A stretch of DNA of 64,000 nucleotides from contig JAFGRD010000036.1 in the NCBI GenBank assembly GCA_016935315.1, positions 1-64,000 on the forward strand, in the 5' to 3' direction. Positions 28,801 to 37,800 of this stretch are shown here, in pieces. The position numbers and the translations under genes are program-made. Each line of letters begins with the position of its first letter. The stretch's first letter is position 1. The notes below the pieces were generated by a model. That model worked only from the letters and a program-made list of their open reading frames with translations, was not told where the DNA came from and ran no database searches. The DNA is from Pirellulales bacterium. GTDB lineage: Bacteria > Planctomycetota > Planctomycetia > Pirellulales > Thermoguttaceae.

Positions 28801-30983
28801 GCGCCCGGCTGGTCGATATGGAACGTGGCCAGCGTGTCGCCGGCCGAGCGAAGACCCGGATACGACGCGCCGTAGTCGTCGACGCCGTTGTCCAATTCCA
28901 GGCTGAATCCTTCGTCGCTGCTGACACCGAATGTCCAGTAGCCGGGCGCGGGAATGATGACGGTACCCGTGGCTTCGATCACGAAGTCGTCAACGTTGCC
29001 GTAGAGTGTCAATCCGGGAAAGGCGCTGTTGCCGGCATAGTGCCCGTCGCTGCCGATGTTGTAATAGTTGATGACCTCGGCCCTTGCGGCCGAGACGGAC
29101 GACTGCAGCGCGGGCGTGTCGATAACCTCCTCGGCCTTGGCCAGGCTGTCGACGGCCACGTTCGCCTGGTAACAGGTCACCTCGAAGTTGGCCGGATCGG
29201 TTCGGAAACCGACGCCCGTGGTCGCCGGGCGAACGTCGCCGTCGAAAAACGGCACGTTCAGCGCCGGGTTCTGCGAGCCCTTGTTGGGCGTCTCCGTCGC
29301 CCGGAAGTTGGTCGCCGCGTTGTCGTCGGCGCCGCCGACGCGCTGCAGGGCCGTGCCGTTGACGAGATTGCCGACCGAGACGTTCTCGAATTCGGCCGTG
29401 CAAAGCACCCCGCCGCTGTGCGAGGTGACCATGATGCCGATTTCGACGTCGCCGCTGAACGAGATCGTATCGGAGCCGATCTGGCTCCAGGAACTGCCGT
29501 CGGGCGAGGAGTACGCCGTAACCGTGTTACCCTGGCGCACCAGCCTCACCCAGTAGGGAGCCTGGACGGAAGGGCCGGGCGTATGGCTGCTTCCGCCGCT
29601 GGTGACCGTGCGGCGCTGGAACGACACGCCGTTGCCGGGAGTCACGACTGCCATTGCGTGGGCGCTGTCGGGCGCCATCGAATCGCGGATCATCACTCCG
29701 GCCTTCGCCCAACTGTCCGTGTTCTGTACGCTGATGACCTTGGCAATCACCTCGGTGTCGCCGGAGTGGGTCTGGTGAACGAAACGAAAACTGTCCGAGT
29801 TGCCCCAGATGTCGCTACCGTTGCCTTGAATCGTCGTCACGCCGGTGGCCGGGTTGTAGGAGTCTGAGCCGGGCGTGGGGCCACCGATGTCGTCGCCCGG
29901 GTTGCCGGTGTTCCAGCCGCTGATGGCCAAGGAGGGGGCCGGGCCGGTCCACCGATCGCCCACCGTGATGTTGTTCAGTCCGTTGACGCTGACGTTCAGT
30001 GCCGCGATTTCCGCCTCGTCGTATCCCCACGGGAGGAAATCGACCACGCTGCCGCCGTTGTCGACCACCATGGCCCAACCGTGGTCCTGATCCCAGGAGA
30101 TGGGGCCGCCCCAGTAGTGGTCGCTGGCGCTGTCCGTCTTGTAGAGGATCTCTCCCGCAGCCACTTGCGAAGGCAGGTTCCAGACCACCGGATTCACGGC
30201 GTTGATGTTGCCGGACGATGCGTTGTTGACCGCGACGAACCAGCCGGAGGTGTTGATGCTGCGATCCGAGACGTTCTGGATCTCGAGCCATTCGGGGCTC
30301 CCGCAGTCGATCTCGGTAATCACCACCCCGGAAGCGCCCACCGTCACCGTGTCGGGCCACGCCGAATCGTTGTAGCCGGGCGCCGTCCAGTTCGCGGTCG
30401 CATCGCCGGCTGAAGGCACCAGATAGCTGAACTCGGCGCCTTCGGCGACCAAGGTCGTCACTTCCTGCGTGATACCGTATGAGATGTTCTTGTACTGTTG
30501 GGGGAACTCCGGCGTGAAATGGTGGGCGACCGTGGTCCCGTCCGACGCGACCAGTGCCAGATACTCTCCGTCGCCGTTGAGCTCAAAATTGGTGTGCAAT
30601 TCGGCCGGGTCGGGGCGATTCTTGTTCGACGCAAAAACGACCAGATAGTCGCCGGCGTCGATCGAGACCGCCGGAAACCGCCATTTCGCCAGATCGTTGG
30701 CGTCGTCGGTCAAGTACCAGCCTTCGAGGTCGAGTGCCGACGCATCGGGATTATGGATCTCGATCCAATCGGAGAAGTCGCCGTCCTCGTCGACCAGGCC
30801 GCCCTCGTTGATCGCCATGAACTCGCTGATCAGCGGGGTCGTGCCGTCCAGCACGAGCCGCGATTCAAGCGTTTCGAGAGTCGGTCGCCTTTTAAGCCGT
30901 GCGTCTGTTCGCCTGGGGCTCAGCAGCGTCTGACGTGCCCTGTTGGCCTTGCTCTTGAGAGTGCGCAGCACATCTACCTCCAT
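19854..30983 (-). CDS. Giant secreted CotH-kinase / lamin-tail / dockerin protein
   Basis: 3709 residues. The start is ATG 30983, or possibly GTG 30971 just after GGAGGT. The N-terminus carries the planctomycetal motif LETLESRLVLDG. Eight lamin-tail domains begin near residues 48, 220, 1575, 1750, 1885, 2925, 3090 and 3240 (pattern V(I/V)(N/T)E..., W/FIEIxN). A PA14-like domain lies near 650-770, chitobiase-C-like beta-sandwiches near 940 and 1500, a CotH kinase module near 1075-1435, and a second near 2385-2760. Dockerin-like repeats lie near 3570-3635 (DAKVNASDMLLARNN, DARVNATDMLIARNN). CotH proteins are atypical protein kinases, and lamin-tail domains are adhesive Ig-like folds. An external structural or scaffold role is inferred. 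Each CotH module is followed by three lamin-tail domains, suggesting an internal duplication. Confidence 0.9.
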   Translation of the reverse strand: MEVDVLRTLKSKANRARQTLLSPRRTDARLKRRPTLETLESRLVLDGTTPLISEFMAINEGGLVDEDGDFSDWIEIHNPDASALDLEGWYLTDDANDLAKWRFPAVSIDAGDYLVVFASNKNRPDPAELHTNFELNGDGEYLALVASDGTTVAHHFTPEFPQQYKNISYGITQEVTTLVAEGAEFSYLVPSAGDATANWTAPGYNDSAWPDTVTVGASGVVITEIDCGSPEWLEIQNVSDRSINTSGWFVAVNNASSGNINAVNPVVWNLPSQVAAGEILYKTDSASDHYWGGPISWDQDHGWAMVVDNGGSVVDFLPWGYDEAEIAALNVSVNGLNNITVGDRWTGPAPSLAISGWNTGNPGDDIGGPTPGSDSYNPATGVTTIQGNGSDIWGNSDSFRFVHQTHSGDTEVIAKVISVQNTDSWAKAGVMIRDSMAPDSAHAMAVVTPGNGVSFQRRTVTSGGSSHTPGPSVQAPYWVRLVRQGNTVTAYSSPDGSSWSQIGSDTISFSGDVEIGIMVTSHSGGVLCTAEFENVSVGNLVNGTALQRVGGADDNAATNFRATETPNKGSQNPALNVPFFDGDVRPATTGVGFRTDPANFEVTCYQANVAVDSLAKAEEVIDTPALQSSVSAARAEVINYYNIGSDGHYAGNSAFPGLTLYGNVDDFVIEATGTVIIPAPGYWTFGVSSDEGFSLELDNGVDDYGASYPGLRSAGDTLATFHIDQPGAYNLRLISFERSLGAELELFAARGSYSSFNADVFDLVGDTASGGLAVTGFGGAIQTDVAAEMSGVNASLWTRIPFEVDDPTTLDTLTLRIKYNDGFVAYLNGQLVAQRNAPVLPAWNSAASSERPYEDSSAFEQINLSALIGNLVAGTNLLAIHGLNVSAGDDDFLILPELTTTKIDKVQRFFDEPTPQGPNGAGFIDFVGDTGFSVDRGFFSSPFQVAIHSDTPGATIRYTTDGSEPTEATGVEYTGPLTISSTTTLRAAAFKEGYHPTNVDTQTYVFLGDVMAQSPTGGAPVGWPSGAINGQVFDYGMDPDIVNNPTWGPQLDAALTAIPTISLVTDLDNLFDSTSGIYVNASQDGIEWERPTSVELISPDGGQGFQIDAGLRIRGSESTIGSNPKHALRLFFRDAYGQAKLEYPLFGDEGVDVFDKIDLRTAQDPSWSHTGSSSSTMVRDVFARDTQRDMDQPYTRSRYCHLYLNGQYWGLYQTQERSDASFGESYLGGNRGEYDVIKVEPDAGYTIVATDGDLAAWQSLWNQADAGLATDAAYYRAQGLNADGTRNPAYDVLLDVDNLIDYMLVIFYTGDADSPISELLGNSHPNNWYGVRNRTGEEGFQFFIQDAEHTLSQGSEDRTGPFTTGDQFEKSNPQWLHQQLMANAEYRLRFADRAHECLLNDGLLTSTASTERLQARADEIAVAIIAESARWGDAQTAAPLDKADWQAAIDGELGGFFPTRSQTVLNQFEMTTLPGGTPAPLYPSVVAPSYNQHGGQVASGFSLFINAPAGVIYYTLDGSDPRLPGGGVSPNADVFSVFPISITGSTVVKARAMVAGEWSALNQATFFVGQPAVGGDVAITELNYNPYDPTADELAADPTFNNDDFEFIELQNTTNHAIDLTGLRFTTGVQFDFGVDNLAAGQSLVLISNPAAFAARYGTGIHVAGQYTGNLDNDGERIVLQDRNGVAIHDFSYGDSGKWPGRADGKGSALEVLNTAGNYSDDDNWRSSSEYGGSPGHPGTGPVVDVVVNEVLSRPPAGDVDAIELYNASAATVNIAGWYLSDSSDDYRKFRIPDGPEAILAPGEFLVFDESDFNAGGPGAFQLDGSLGDDVWLLEADIFGNLIRFADHVEFGEALDGVSFGRAPDGTGPFGMMSQETIGGPNSSPRVGAIVINELHVRPDVKTEPVEYLELVNTSGVEIDLSGWYFSDGIGYTFPAGTAVAPGGYVVVAQNPTAAQAKFGGTLPLGPFEGKLSNESDRLVLRDAAGVKQDEVDYQLGFPWPTVGDAPGYSMELINPGLDNNLAGSWRASAGSASNEDMLFVEHSTWRYFKGTQEPSAQGDWREPGFDDSGWSIGTGAVGYSTEGDELAVIRTTLSDMRGEYTTVYFRKEFTVDDPAAYAGLLFEARYDDGINFWINGHYIDGANVSGQELPYSATSSGAIDNVEFVPFTLSNPASFLRAGTNVIAVQLFNASISSSSDAFFDGQLRSTTGGEAGLTPGRVNSVFAANAPPQMRQLEHSPEQPASGQEVTVTVKVTDPDGVADVALAYQLVEPGDYISINDARYENPVYWTRVAMYDDGTHGDAFAGDDVYTVSLPGSLQTNRRLVRYRVTVEDTLGASVTAPYADDPQPNFAYYVYDGVPSWTGSAQPGEEPEVAYDSELLTSLPVYTLITQRQDRLNAMSVPYRWGEADQQTPNTGSYGGSDYLWQGALVYDGVVYDHIRYRARGGVWRYSMGKNMYKFDFNRGHYFQARDDYGNKYETQWDKLNFSALIQQGNFGQRGEQGLFEWAGFKLHNLAGNEASNCNFLHFRVVDDGNEGGPDQFSTDFRGLYMTIEQPDGHLLEEHGLPDGNFYKMEGGTGTLNNQGPTQPSNRSDLDAFMSAYESGAMTAQWWRDNFDLDSYYDFRAIAMAIHDYDIHAGKNYFYYHNPETGKWSIHNWDLDLCWTTTYGGGGGGEPFRDRVLQAFPEFRIEYNNRMREIIDLLFNPEQTGMLLDECAQFIYTPGEASFVDADRAMWDYNPILVSSYINPDKAGHGRYYQAAASRDFAGMLQFEKNYVAARISGDTTDPTIASDSSQAPNAPTLDYTGQDGYPVDGLRFRSGTFSSPLGASFSAMQWRIARVTDPTSPDFDPSQPRHYEITATWQSDELTSFDDTITIPGGDIEVGKTYRVRVRMKDSNGRFSHWSEPVQFVAGGAVGPLADGLRITEINYAPYEPTAAEAAAGYESEDFEFVELQNTTGRTLDLGGVRFTNGIDFTFADGTELDPGAHVVVVSNPAAFFTRYGAGANLAGSYSGRLRNEGEDIEVLDPFERVVHDFAYAPDGAWPGRANGKGSSLEIVDPAGDYDNSENWRASTEYGGSPGAAGMGPVRDVVINEVLSHTDAPLSDAIELRNTTGGSIDVGGWYLSDSSEQYRKFRIPDGTSVPAGGYLVFDEDDFNPTPLDPGPNDFSLDGAHGDDVWLLATDIFGDFTRFADHLEFGAAGNGESFGRWPNGTGELYPMAAPTLNPAEGDNSGPRVGPVVISEVHYNPGNQPGDQDFEFLEIFNPTAASVDLTDWLIRKGIEYDFADGAALAAGSTLVVVSFDPADADRLEAFRTYYGIDATVPLFGPYSGQLSNGGEQVQLQDPDLPPAEEPLFIPRLLEDEVVYSDGGSWPAEADGGGASLNRSALDAWGNDAASWVPDLPTPGTAPLLQTASGVVGRYVFYNQSVFDGNNAGADASDDNAIATDKQALLPGQTATFANYTSYSRGINGIMVDIVGVTDPMALDAADFQFRVGNSDNPGTWGAASAPSTVSVRSGAGNNGADRVTIVWPNFAVSKQWLQVTVLANADTGLSEPDVFYFGNSPGEAGNSTADAKVNASDMLLARNNPRNFLNPAPVDFNYDYNHDARVNATDMLIARNNQTHFLNALRLITVPGGKVAESKAAGADKSRHAGLPPQAEIEVLQDDPGAHAKLTWLYEFEQTIAKDRSSAKDNSGKDVMDALWSTDWE

Positions 30984-31083
30984 TGAGTTTCTGCTCCGAC
31001 ACCCAGGGGGAAGCCATTCCGGACTCGAACAGGGCGAAGGGCGCTGAACCGGCGGGGTTTACAGAGTCGTTCCGATTATGCAC

Positions 31084-31112
31084 ATTATGATGGATGTCCG
31101 CCAAAAACGCAA
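31084..31112 (-). promoter_or_regulatory. Possible sigma-70-type promoter of the giant gene
   Basis: On the minus strand TTGCGT (31107-31112) and CATAAT (31084-31089) are separated by exactly 17 bases, about 100 bases upstream of the start codon. The -10 matches consensus at five of six positions and the -35 at three. This is inference from sequence only. Confidence 0.35.
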
Positions 31113-31385
31113 CTTTCCGCTGCAATATCGAGGTTCCACAGTCTTTGGGTCGGTCACGCGGTCCGGGCAGACCGACTGGCCATCGCCGGCCGTGGCAGTC
31201 ACGCTTGCCGGTGGTCGCCCCGCAGGTAAACGGAATCACAGGCTATGTTTCAGAGGGCTTGTCGGCCCGGGGCATTCCGGATAAACTGACCTATTCGGTA
31301 CTTCCATTGGAGGTAGCCGGCGAGAACAGCCTCGGGGAAGGGGTGGATTTCGGGACGGGCAGCCGACTGTTGCACAGCCGAGAGT

Positions 31386-31459
31386 GCCAGCGTAGCTTCA
31401 ATTGGCAGAGCACCGCATTCGTAATGCGGGGGTTGTGGGTTCGACTCCCACCGCTGGCT
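31386..31459 (+). tRNA. tRNA-Thr (anticodon CGT)
   Basis: A cloverleaf folds over 74 bases. The acceptor stem is GCCAGCG/CGCTGGC, the anticodon stem CCGCA/TGCGG with loop TTCGTAA, and the T arm GTGGG-TTCGACT-CCCAC. Anticodon CGT reads ACG, threonine. No CCA is encoded. It stands alone, about 180 bases upstream of the TPR-alphaCTD gene. Confidence 0.95.
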
Positions 31460-31532
31460 CTTGTGATAACTCCCGACGCCGCAACACGTTGCGGATTACC
31501 TGCCAGGCGGCAGCGCGGACCTCGAAACGTCG

Positions 31533-31558
31533 AAGCTACGGTGCATGCACCGTAGCTT
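31533..31558. promoter_or_regulatory. Perfect 26-bp palindrome
   Basis: Each arm is AAGCTACGGTGCA and its exact complement, without a spacer. It lies between the tRNA and the TPR-alphaCTD gene, 78 bases before the start codon. The perfect dyad would suit a dimeric regulator; it lacks the T tract of an intrinsic terminator. Its role is not known. Confidence 0.5.
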
Positions 31559-31636
31559 GAAGAGACCAAAGGGGATCGCCGGTGCCGTTTACAAAGAAGG
31601 CGTTTATTGGCGCGGCTTTTCAGGAGATGACAGGCG

Positions 31637-32959
31637 ATGGCGCAAGGCGTAGATTTCGATGTCAAGCACGTAGTGCTGTTCAATGGATCGTTCGGGCCCA
31701 GGGAAATCGACCAGTTGCAGGCCGCAATCGCCACCGACTATTCCCATTACCGAACGCTTCGCGATGCAGTCTCCGAATTACAGAGTAAGGACGAACAGAG
31801 TCCCGCCAGCATGGTGCGCCTGGGCGTCTGCCAGTACTTGCTGGGGCGGTACTACGCGGCAATCGACTCCCTTAAGCAGGGGGACGGTGGGGCCCTGGCC
31901 CATTTCTATCTGGCAAGATCGCTGACTGCACGACACGAATTTGACGAAGCCCTGGCCGCCTACCAAGCGGCCGAAAAGGCCGGCTACGATTCGGACGCGT
32001 GCGCGTTGGGGCGCGCGTCCGCGCAGCGCCACGCGGGCGATCCGGAAGCCGCGCTCGGCACGCTCGACCACCTTTCCGGAGCCGTGGAACAGACGGCCGA
32101 GTATCTCACCGAACGCGCGACGACGGTGGCCGCCCTGGGCGGCAATCCCAATGAGGTGGTGGCCCTCTACGAGCGGGCCGTGGAAGCCGACCGCGACCAC
32201 GCGGGAGCTCTGTTCGGCCTGGCCGTGGAAAACGATCGTCGCGGAAACGATGACACCGCGCTGGAACTGTATAAACGGGCGGCCAACCGATTCCCCGCGC
32301 ATGTCGGCTCGTTGCTGAATTTGGGCTTGCTCTACGAGGACCGGGGCCAGTATGACCGGGCGGCCCAGTGTTACCGGCGGGTCCTGGACGCCTACCCCGA
32401 CCACCCCCGGGCGATGTTGTTCCTGAAGGACACGGAGGCCTCTAGCGACCAATACTACGATGAGGACGCGCAGAAAAGACGCGACCGAATCAGCCAGGTG
32501 CTCAGTGTTCCCGTGACCGATTTCGAGTTGTCGGTCCGCAGCCGAAACTGCCTGCAGAAAATGGGGATCATGACACTGGGCGACCTGTGCCGCTGCACCG
32601 AACAGGAATTGCTGGCGAGCAAGAACTTCGGCGAAACCAGCCTGGTCGAGATCAAGGAAATGGTCGCCTCGAAGGGCCTTCGGCTGGGACAATTCGCCCC
32701 CGAACGCCACGTCCCTGAAGTATTTGAGCCGGAAGCACTCAGCGAGGACGAACAGGCTGTGCTGAACCGTCCGATCTCGGAGTTGAACCTGTCAGTCCGT
32801 GCCCGGAAGTGCATGATCCGCCTGGGCATCAACACGATCGGCGAGTTGTTGCGCCGTACCGGTGACGACCTGTTGGAGTGCAAGAACTTCGGCGTTACCA
32901 GTCTGAACGAAGTCCGCGAGAAGCTCTCGCTGCAAGGACTGAAACTCCGCGGGGAATAA
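31637..32959 (+). CDS. TPR protein with two C-terminal RNA polymerase alpha-CTD-like domains
   Basis: 440 residues from ATG 31637, with AGGAG upstream. Residues ~55-275 hold tetratricopeptide repeats ([40 protein letters not shown]). Two alpha-CTD-type helix-hairpin-helix domains follow near 294-350 ([35 protein letters not shown]) and 380-440 ([36 protein letters not shown]). They closely follow the alpha-CTD consensus, which binds UP-element DNA and activators. There is no alpha N-terminal domain, so it is not RpoA. This architecture recurs in planctomycetes, where its function is unproven; a link between protein interaction and the transcription machinery is likely. It lies 67 bases upstream of tgt on the same strand. 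Confidence 0.9.
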   Translation: MAQGVDFDVKHVVLFNGSFGPREIDQLQAAIATDYSHYRTLRDAVSELQSKDEQSPASMVRLGVCQYLLGRYYAAIDSLKQGDGGALAHFYLARSLTARHEFDEALAAYQAAEKAGYDSDACALGRASAQRHAGDPEAALGTLDHLSGAVEQTAEYLTERATTVAALGGNPNEVVALYERAVEADRDHAGALFGLAVENDRRGNDDTALELYKRAANRFPAHVGSLLNLGLLYEDRGQYDRAAQCYRRVLDAYPDHPRAMLFLKDTEASSDQYYDEDAQKRRDRISQVLSVPVTDFELSVRSRNCLQKMGIMTLGDLCRCTEQELLASKNFGETSLVEIKEMVASKGLRLGQFAPERHVPEVFEPEALSEDEQAVLNRPISELNLSVRARKCMIRLGINTIGELLRRTGDDLLECKNFGVTSLNEVREKLSLQGLKLRGE

Positions 32960-33026
32960 GCGGCCCCTGGCGGCCCGCCTCCGAGAATCCGAGGCTGCGG
33001 TTTCCGCCGTCTGCATTACGCTACAA

Positions 33027-34145
<1,119 letters not shown>

Positions 34146-34320
34146 CGTCCAAAGGCCCCCTTGTCCGCTGTAATACAAGAGTTTATGATACTGGGCTACG
34201 ATTACGATGGTGGGGGTCTGATTATCGGGCAGCGGTCGGGCCGCCGGCGCTGCTGCTGACAGCTTCGCAGACTTTGTTTTCGGGCCGAACAAGGCCCCAG
34301 CTTATGCAGAAAGAAGTGGG

Positions 34321-34698
34321 ATGTCTGTGGGTTCCCTATTGACGACTAGTTTGGTGTTGTTTGCGGCAGATAACGGCCCCCCCGGCCAACCCGGCAGCGG
34401 TTTGTTGAGCCTCCTTTTCCCCTTCCTGGCGATCGGCTTCCTGTTCTACTTTTTGCTGATCCGCCCGCAACGCCAGGAGCAGGGCCGGCGGCAAGCGATG
34501 CTGGCCGCGGTGAAGAGGAACGACCGGGTGATCACGGCGGGGGGAATCTACGGCGTGGTGACCAATGTCCACGCCGAGGCCGACGAAGTGACCGTCAAGG
34601 TCGATGAGGCGACTAACACCAAACTTCGGTTGACGCTCAGTTCCATTACCCGCGTATTGAGCGACGAAGCATCGGATCCCAAGTCGCCGTCGAAGTGA
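34321..34698 (+). CDS. yajC: Preprotein translocase accessory subunit YajC
   Basis: 125 residues from ATG 34321. A single transmembrane helix (LLFPFLAIGFLFYFLLIRPQ) ends in the family signature RPQRQEQ, and a small beta domain with VKRNDRVITAGGIYGVV follows. YajC joins SecDF in the inner-membrane holotranslocon. It lies 175 bases after tgt and 118 before secDF. Confidence 0.96.
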   Translation: MSVGSLLTTSLVLFAADNGPPGQPGSGLLSLLFPFLAIGFLFYFLLIRPQRQEQGRRQAMLAAVKRNDRVITAGGIYGVVTNVHAEADEVTVKVDEATNTKLRLTLSSITRVLSDEASDPKSPSK

Positions 34699-34816
34699 GA
34701 GGCCCGCGGATCGCAACGATACTCGCGCTGCCGTCGCCGACCGCCCCGGCAGGGCGCTGGAGAACATCATCTCGACCCTATCGTCGTTGGAGCATTTTGC
34801 CGAGGAGCAATCGAGC

Positions 34817-37800
34817 ATGTCGAAGAACCGCTTTTCACAGGGGAATCGTGTCGGAACGTCGTTTCTGACGGCAAGCCTGTCGCTGGCGCTGCTGTGGCTT
34901 GCCCCGGCCTACGGCGCGGAGCCACCGACAGCCGACGTCAGCGAAGCGCAATCGGTCGACGACACCTCGGCGACGGTTGATTTCAGGATCCCGGCAACCG
35001 CAGAGAAGTTCCAGGAAGTCACGGTCGTCTACGGCCGCAGAGGAGGCGGCACGGAGAAGGACGCCTGGCAGAACCAGATCAAGCTGAAACCGCTGACCGG
35101 CGGCCAAGAGCGATACTCGGTCACGCTGACTGACATGAAGCCGGAATCGTCGTATCTCTGCCGCGTTTGCACGACCGGCATCGACGGGACGAGCGAGACC
35201 TGGTCGAACACCATCGAGATTCGCACGACGTCGACACCGACTCCGTGGTACATCGTGCTGGGGCTGGCGGCGCTGGTTCTGGGGCTGCTGATAGTGCCGT
35301 TCCTTGTCGGTGGCTACGTGGCCCGTTTGTATCGCATGCCCGACCACGGGTGGAAAATCGGACTGGCGCTTTGCACCTTGCTCTGCAGCATCGTGATCAC
35401 GTGGGCCGGCTGGCCGCCGAAGCTCGGTATCGACCTCAGCGGCGGCGTGATCCTGGTCTACGAGGTCGATCCAGAGAAGAAAGAAGACCCGACCCAGCCA
35501 CTTCCCGCGGACAAGATGAACGGACTGATTACCGCCGTCAGCCAACGAGTCAATCCCGGCGGTGTCAAGGAAGTGACCGTCCGTAAATACGGCGTGGAAC
35601 AGATCGAAATCACGATTCCCAAGGTCGATGCCGCCGAGGCCCGACGGATCGAGAAGATCGTCAGCCGGGCGGGAACACTGGAATTCCGCATCCTGGCCAA
35701 CACGACCGATCACGCGGCGCTGATTGACCGGGCCCGCGCCGAAAGCGGCACCAAGTTGTTCGATCCCGCCGATCCCAAGAAACTGGAGGCCTGGTGGGTC
35801 CAAGTCTACATCGGCGAAAAGCCGGGTGACCGAGACCGCGCGGAAATGCTCTTCAGCTATCCGGAAGTCGCCAAGCGAACGGTGGAACGGGGCGGCCGCG
35901 ACGTCACGGAGATCCTGGTCGTCAAGGACCCGTTCGACGTGGAAGGTGGATACCTGAAGCAGGCCAGCCCGGGGATCGACCAGCGCGGCCAGCCGTGCGT
36001 CAAGTTCCAGTTCTATGACAGAGGGGGGCGGCGCTTCGCGGGCCTGACGGGCCAGAACGGGCCCGACCCCGTAACGGGCTTCACGCGCAAGCTGGGGATC
36101 ATCCTCAACGGATATCTCCGCACCGCACCGGCGATTCAGAGCACGATTCACAACGAGGGCGAGATCACCGGCTCCTTCGACCGGGAGGAGGTCGACGACA
36201 TCGTCAACGTGCTCAATGCCGGCAGCTTGCCGGCTGCCCTGACCGAAGAGCCGATCAGCCGACTGCAAACCGGGCCGACGCTCGGACGCGACACGATTGA
36301 AAAGGGACAGTGGGCCATGGTCGCATCGATGGTCATCGTGCTGCTGTTCATGCTGTTCTACTACCGTTTCTCCGGTATCGTGGCGTGCGGAGCTCTGCTG
36401 ATGAACGTGGTCCTGATCCTGGCCGTGATGATCATGATCAAGGCTGCGTTCACCTTGCCGGGCCTGGCAGGGCTGGTGCTCACGGTCGGCATGGCGGTCG
36501 ACGCCAACGTGCTGATCTTCGAGCGCATTCGCGAAGAGCTCGCCCGCGGCGCCGCGTTGCGCATGGCCATCCGCAACGGTTTCGGGCGGGCAACCACGAC
36601 GATCGTCGACGCCAACGTGACTACGCTGATCACCGGCATCGTCCTCTATGCGATCGGAACCGACCAGGTGAAGGGATTCGCCGTTACGCTGATCCTGGGC
36701 GTGACCTTGAGCATGTACACGGCGATTTTCTGCTCGCGCATCGTATTCGACATTGCCGAAAAGCGACGATGGATCAGCCATCTGTCGATGATGCGGATGC
36801 TCGGCGGAACCCGGATCGATTTCTTGGGGATGCGGCGCGTGGCCTTCGTAGCCTCGGCCGTGGTCATCGTGATCGGCCTGGTGGCCGTCGTGGCGCGGGG
36901 CAAGGGGCTGCTGGACATCGACTTCACCGGCGGTGTTTCGGTCACGGTGCTCTTCGACGAACCACAGGCGAAGGTTGCCGACGTGCGAAAAGCCCTCGAA
37001 ACCCGCGCCAATCTGCCGGACCTGGCGGTCAGCGACGTGCAAATCAGCAACGAAGAACCGTTGAAGCGATTTGTGATCAACACCTCGCAGCCGGACATCA
37101 CCGACGATGGTGGCAAGGTCACGCAGCAGGCCGTCGACGTGGTCGAGAGCCGAATTCAAAGCGTGTTTGGCGACAAACTGGCCTCCAACGTCGTGACCAT
37201 CGACCGCATCGAGCCGATCGAGCCGAAGACCCGGCAGGCTGCGCCCGCGGTGGAAGAAGCGGCAACCGGTCCCGCGGCCAGGCTGGATACGCCCGCCAAG
37301 AATCGTAACGACCTGCCTGACGATACCGTTCTGGCGCTGGCCGATTCGGCCTCGGTGCCCACGACCTCGGCGGATGCGCCCGAGGCGAAAACGGCGCCAG
37401 CTATTGAGGCCGGCCCGAGCGAGGAACCTGCCGCCGAAACAGGACCGGCTGCCGAAGGTGACGCAGGAAAGGAACCTGCCGCCGAGGCAGGGCCGGAAGA
37501 GCCGACCGGCGGGGCGCCCGATCCTCCGGCAACTGCACCACCAGCAGCCGCGCCGCAAGCAGAGGCTCCCAAGGCGACGTCGGAACCACCTCGCGCCGAT
37601 GCCGAAGCGGGCGAGACACCCACCGGCAAGCCCGCCGTGGTGCCCCGCGATGCGTCTGTCGGTGGAACCGAAGCGACATTGACGTTCGCCCACGAGATTA
37701 CCTCCGAAACGCTGACGGAAATGCTGGCCAGCGAATTCGGGTCTGCGGAATCGGTGCCCAACGTGTTGCTTTCGAGTCCGGAGGAGGGATACGAAGAGGG

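Noticed and set aside
21246-29867. Three long open frames (about 900-1000 codons each) antisense to the giant CotH gene
   Set aside because: They are codon-bias shadows of the minus-strand gene, with Arg/Val/Gly-rich text and no domains.
31637-32959. RNA polymerase alpha subunit gene (rpoA)
   Set aside because: The alpha N-terminal assembly domain is replaced by TPRs, and two CTD copies are present.
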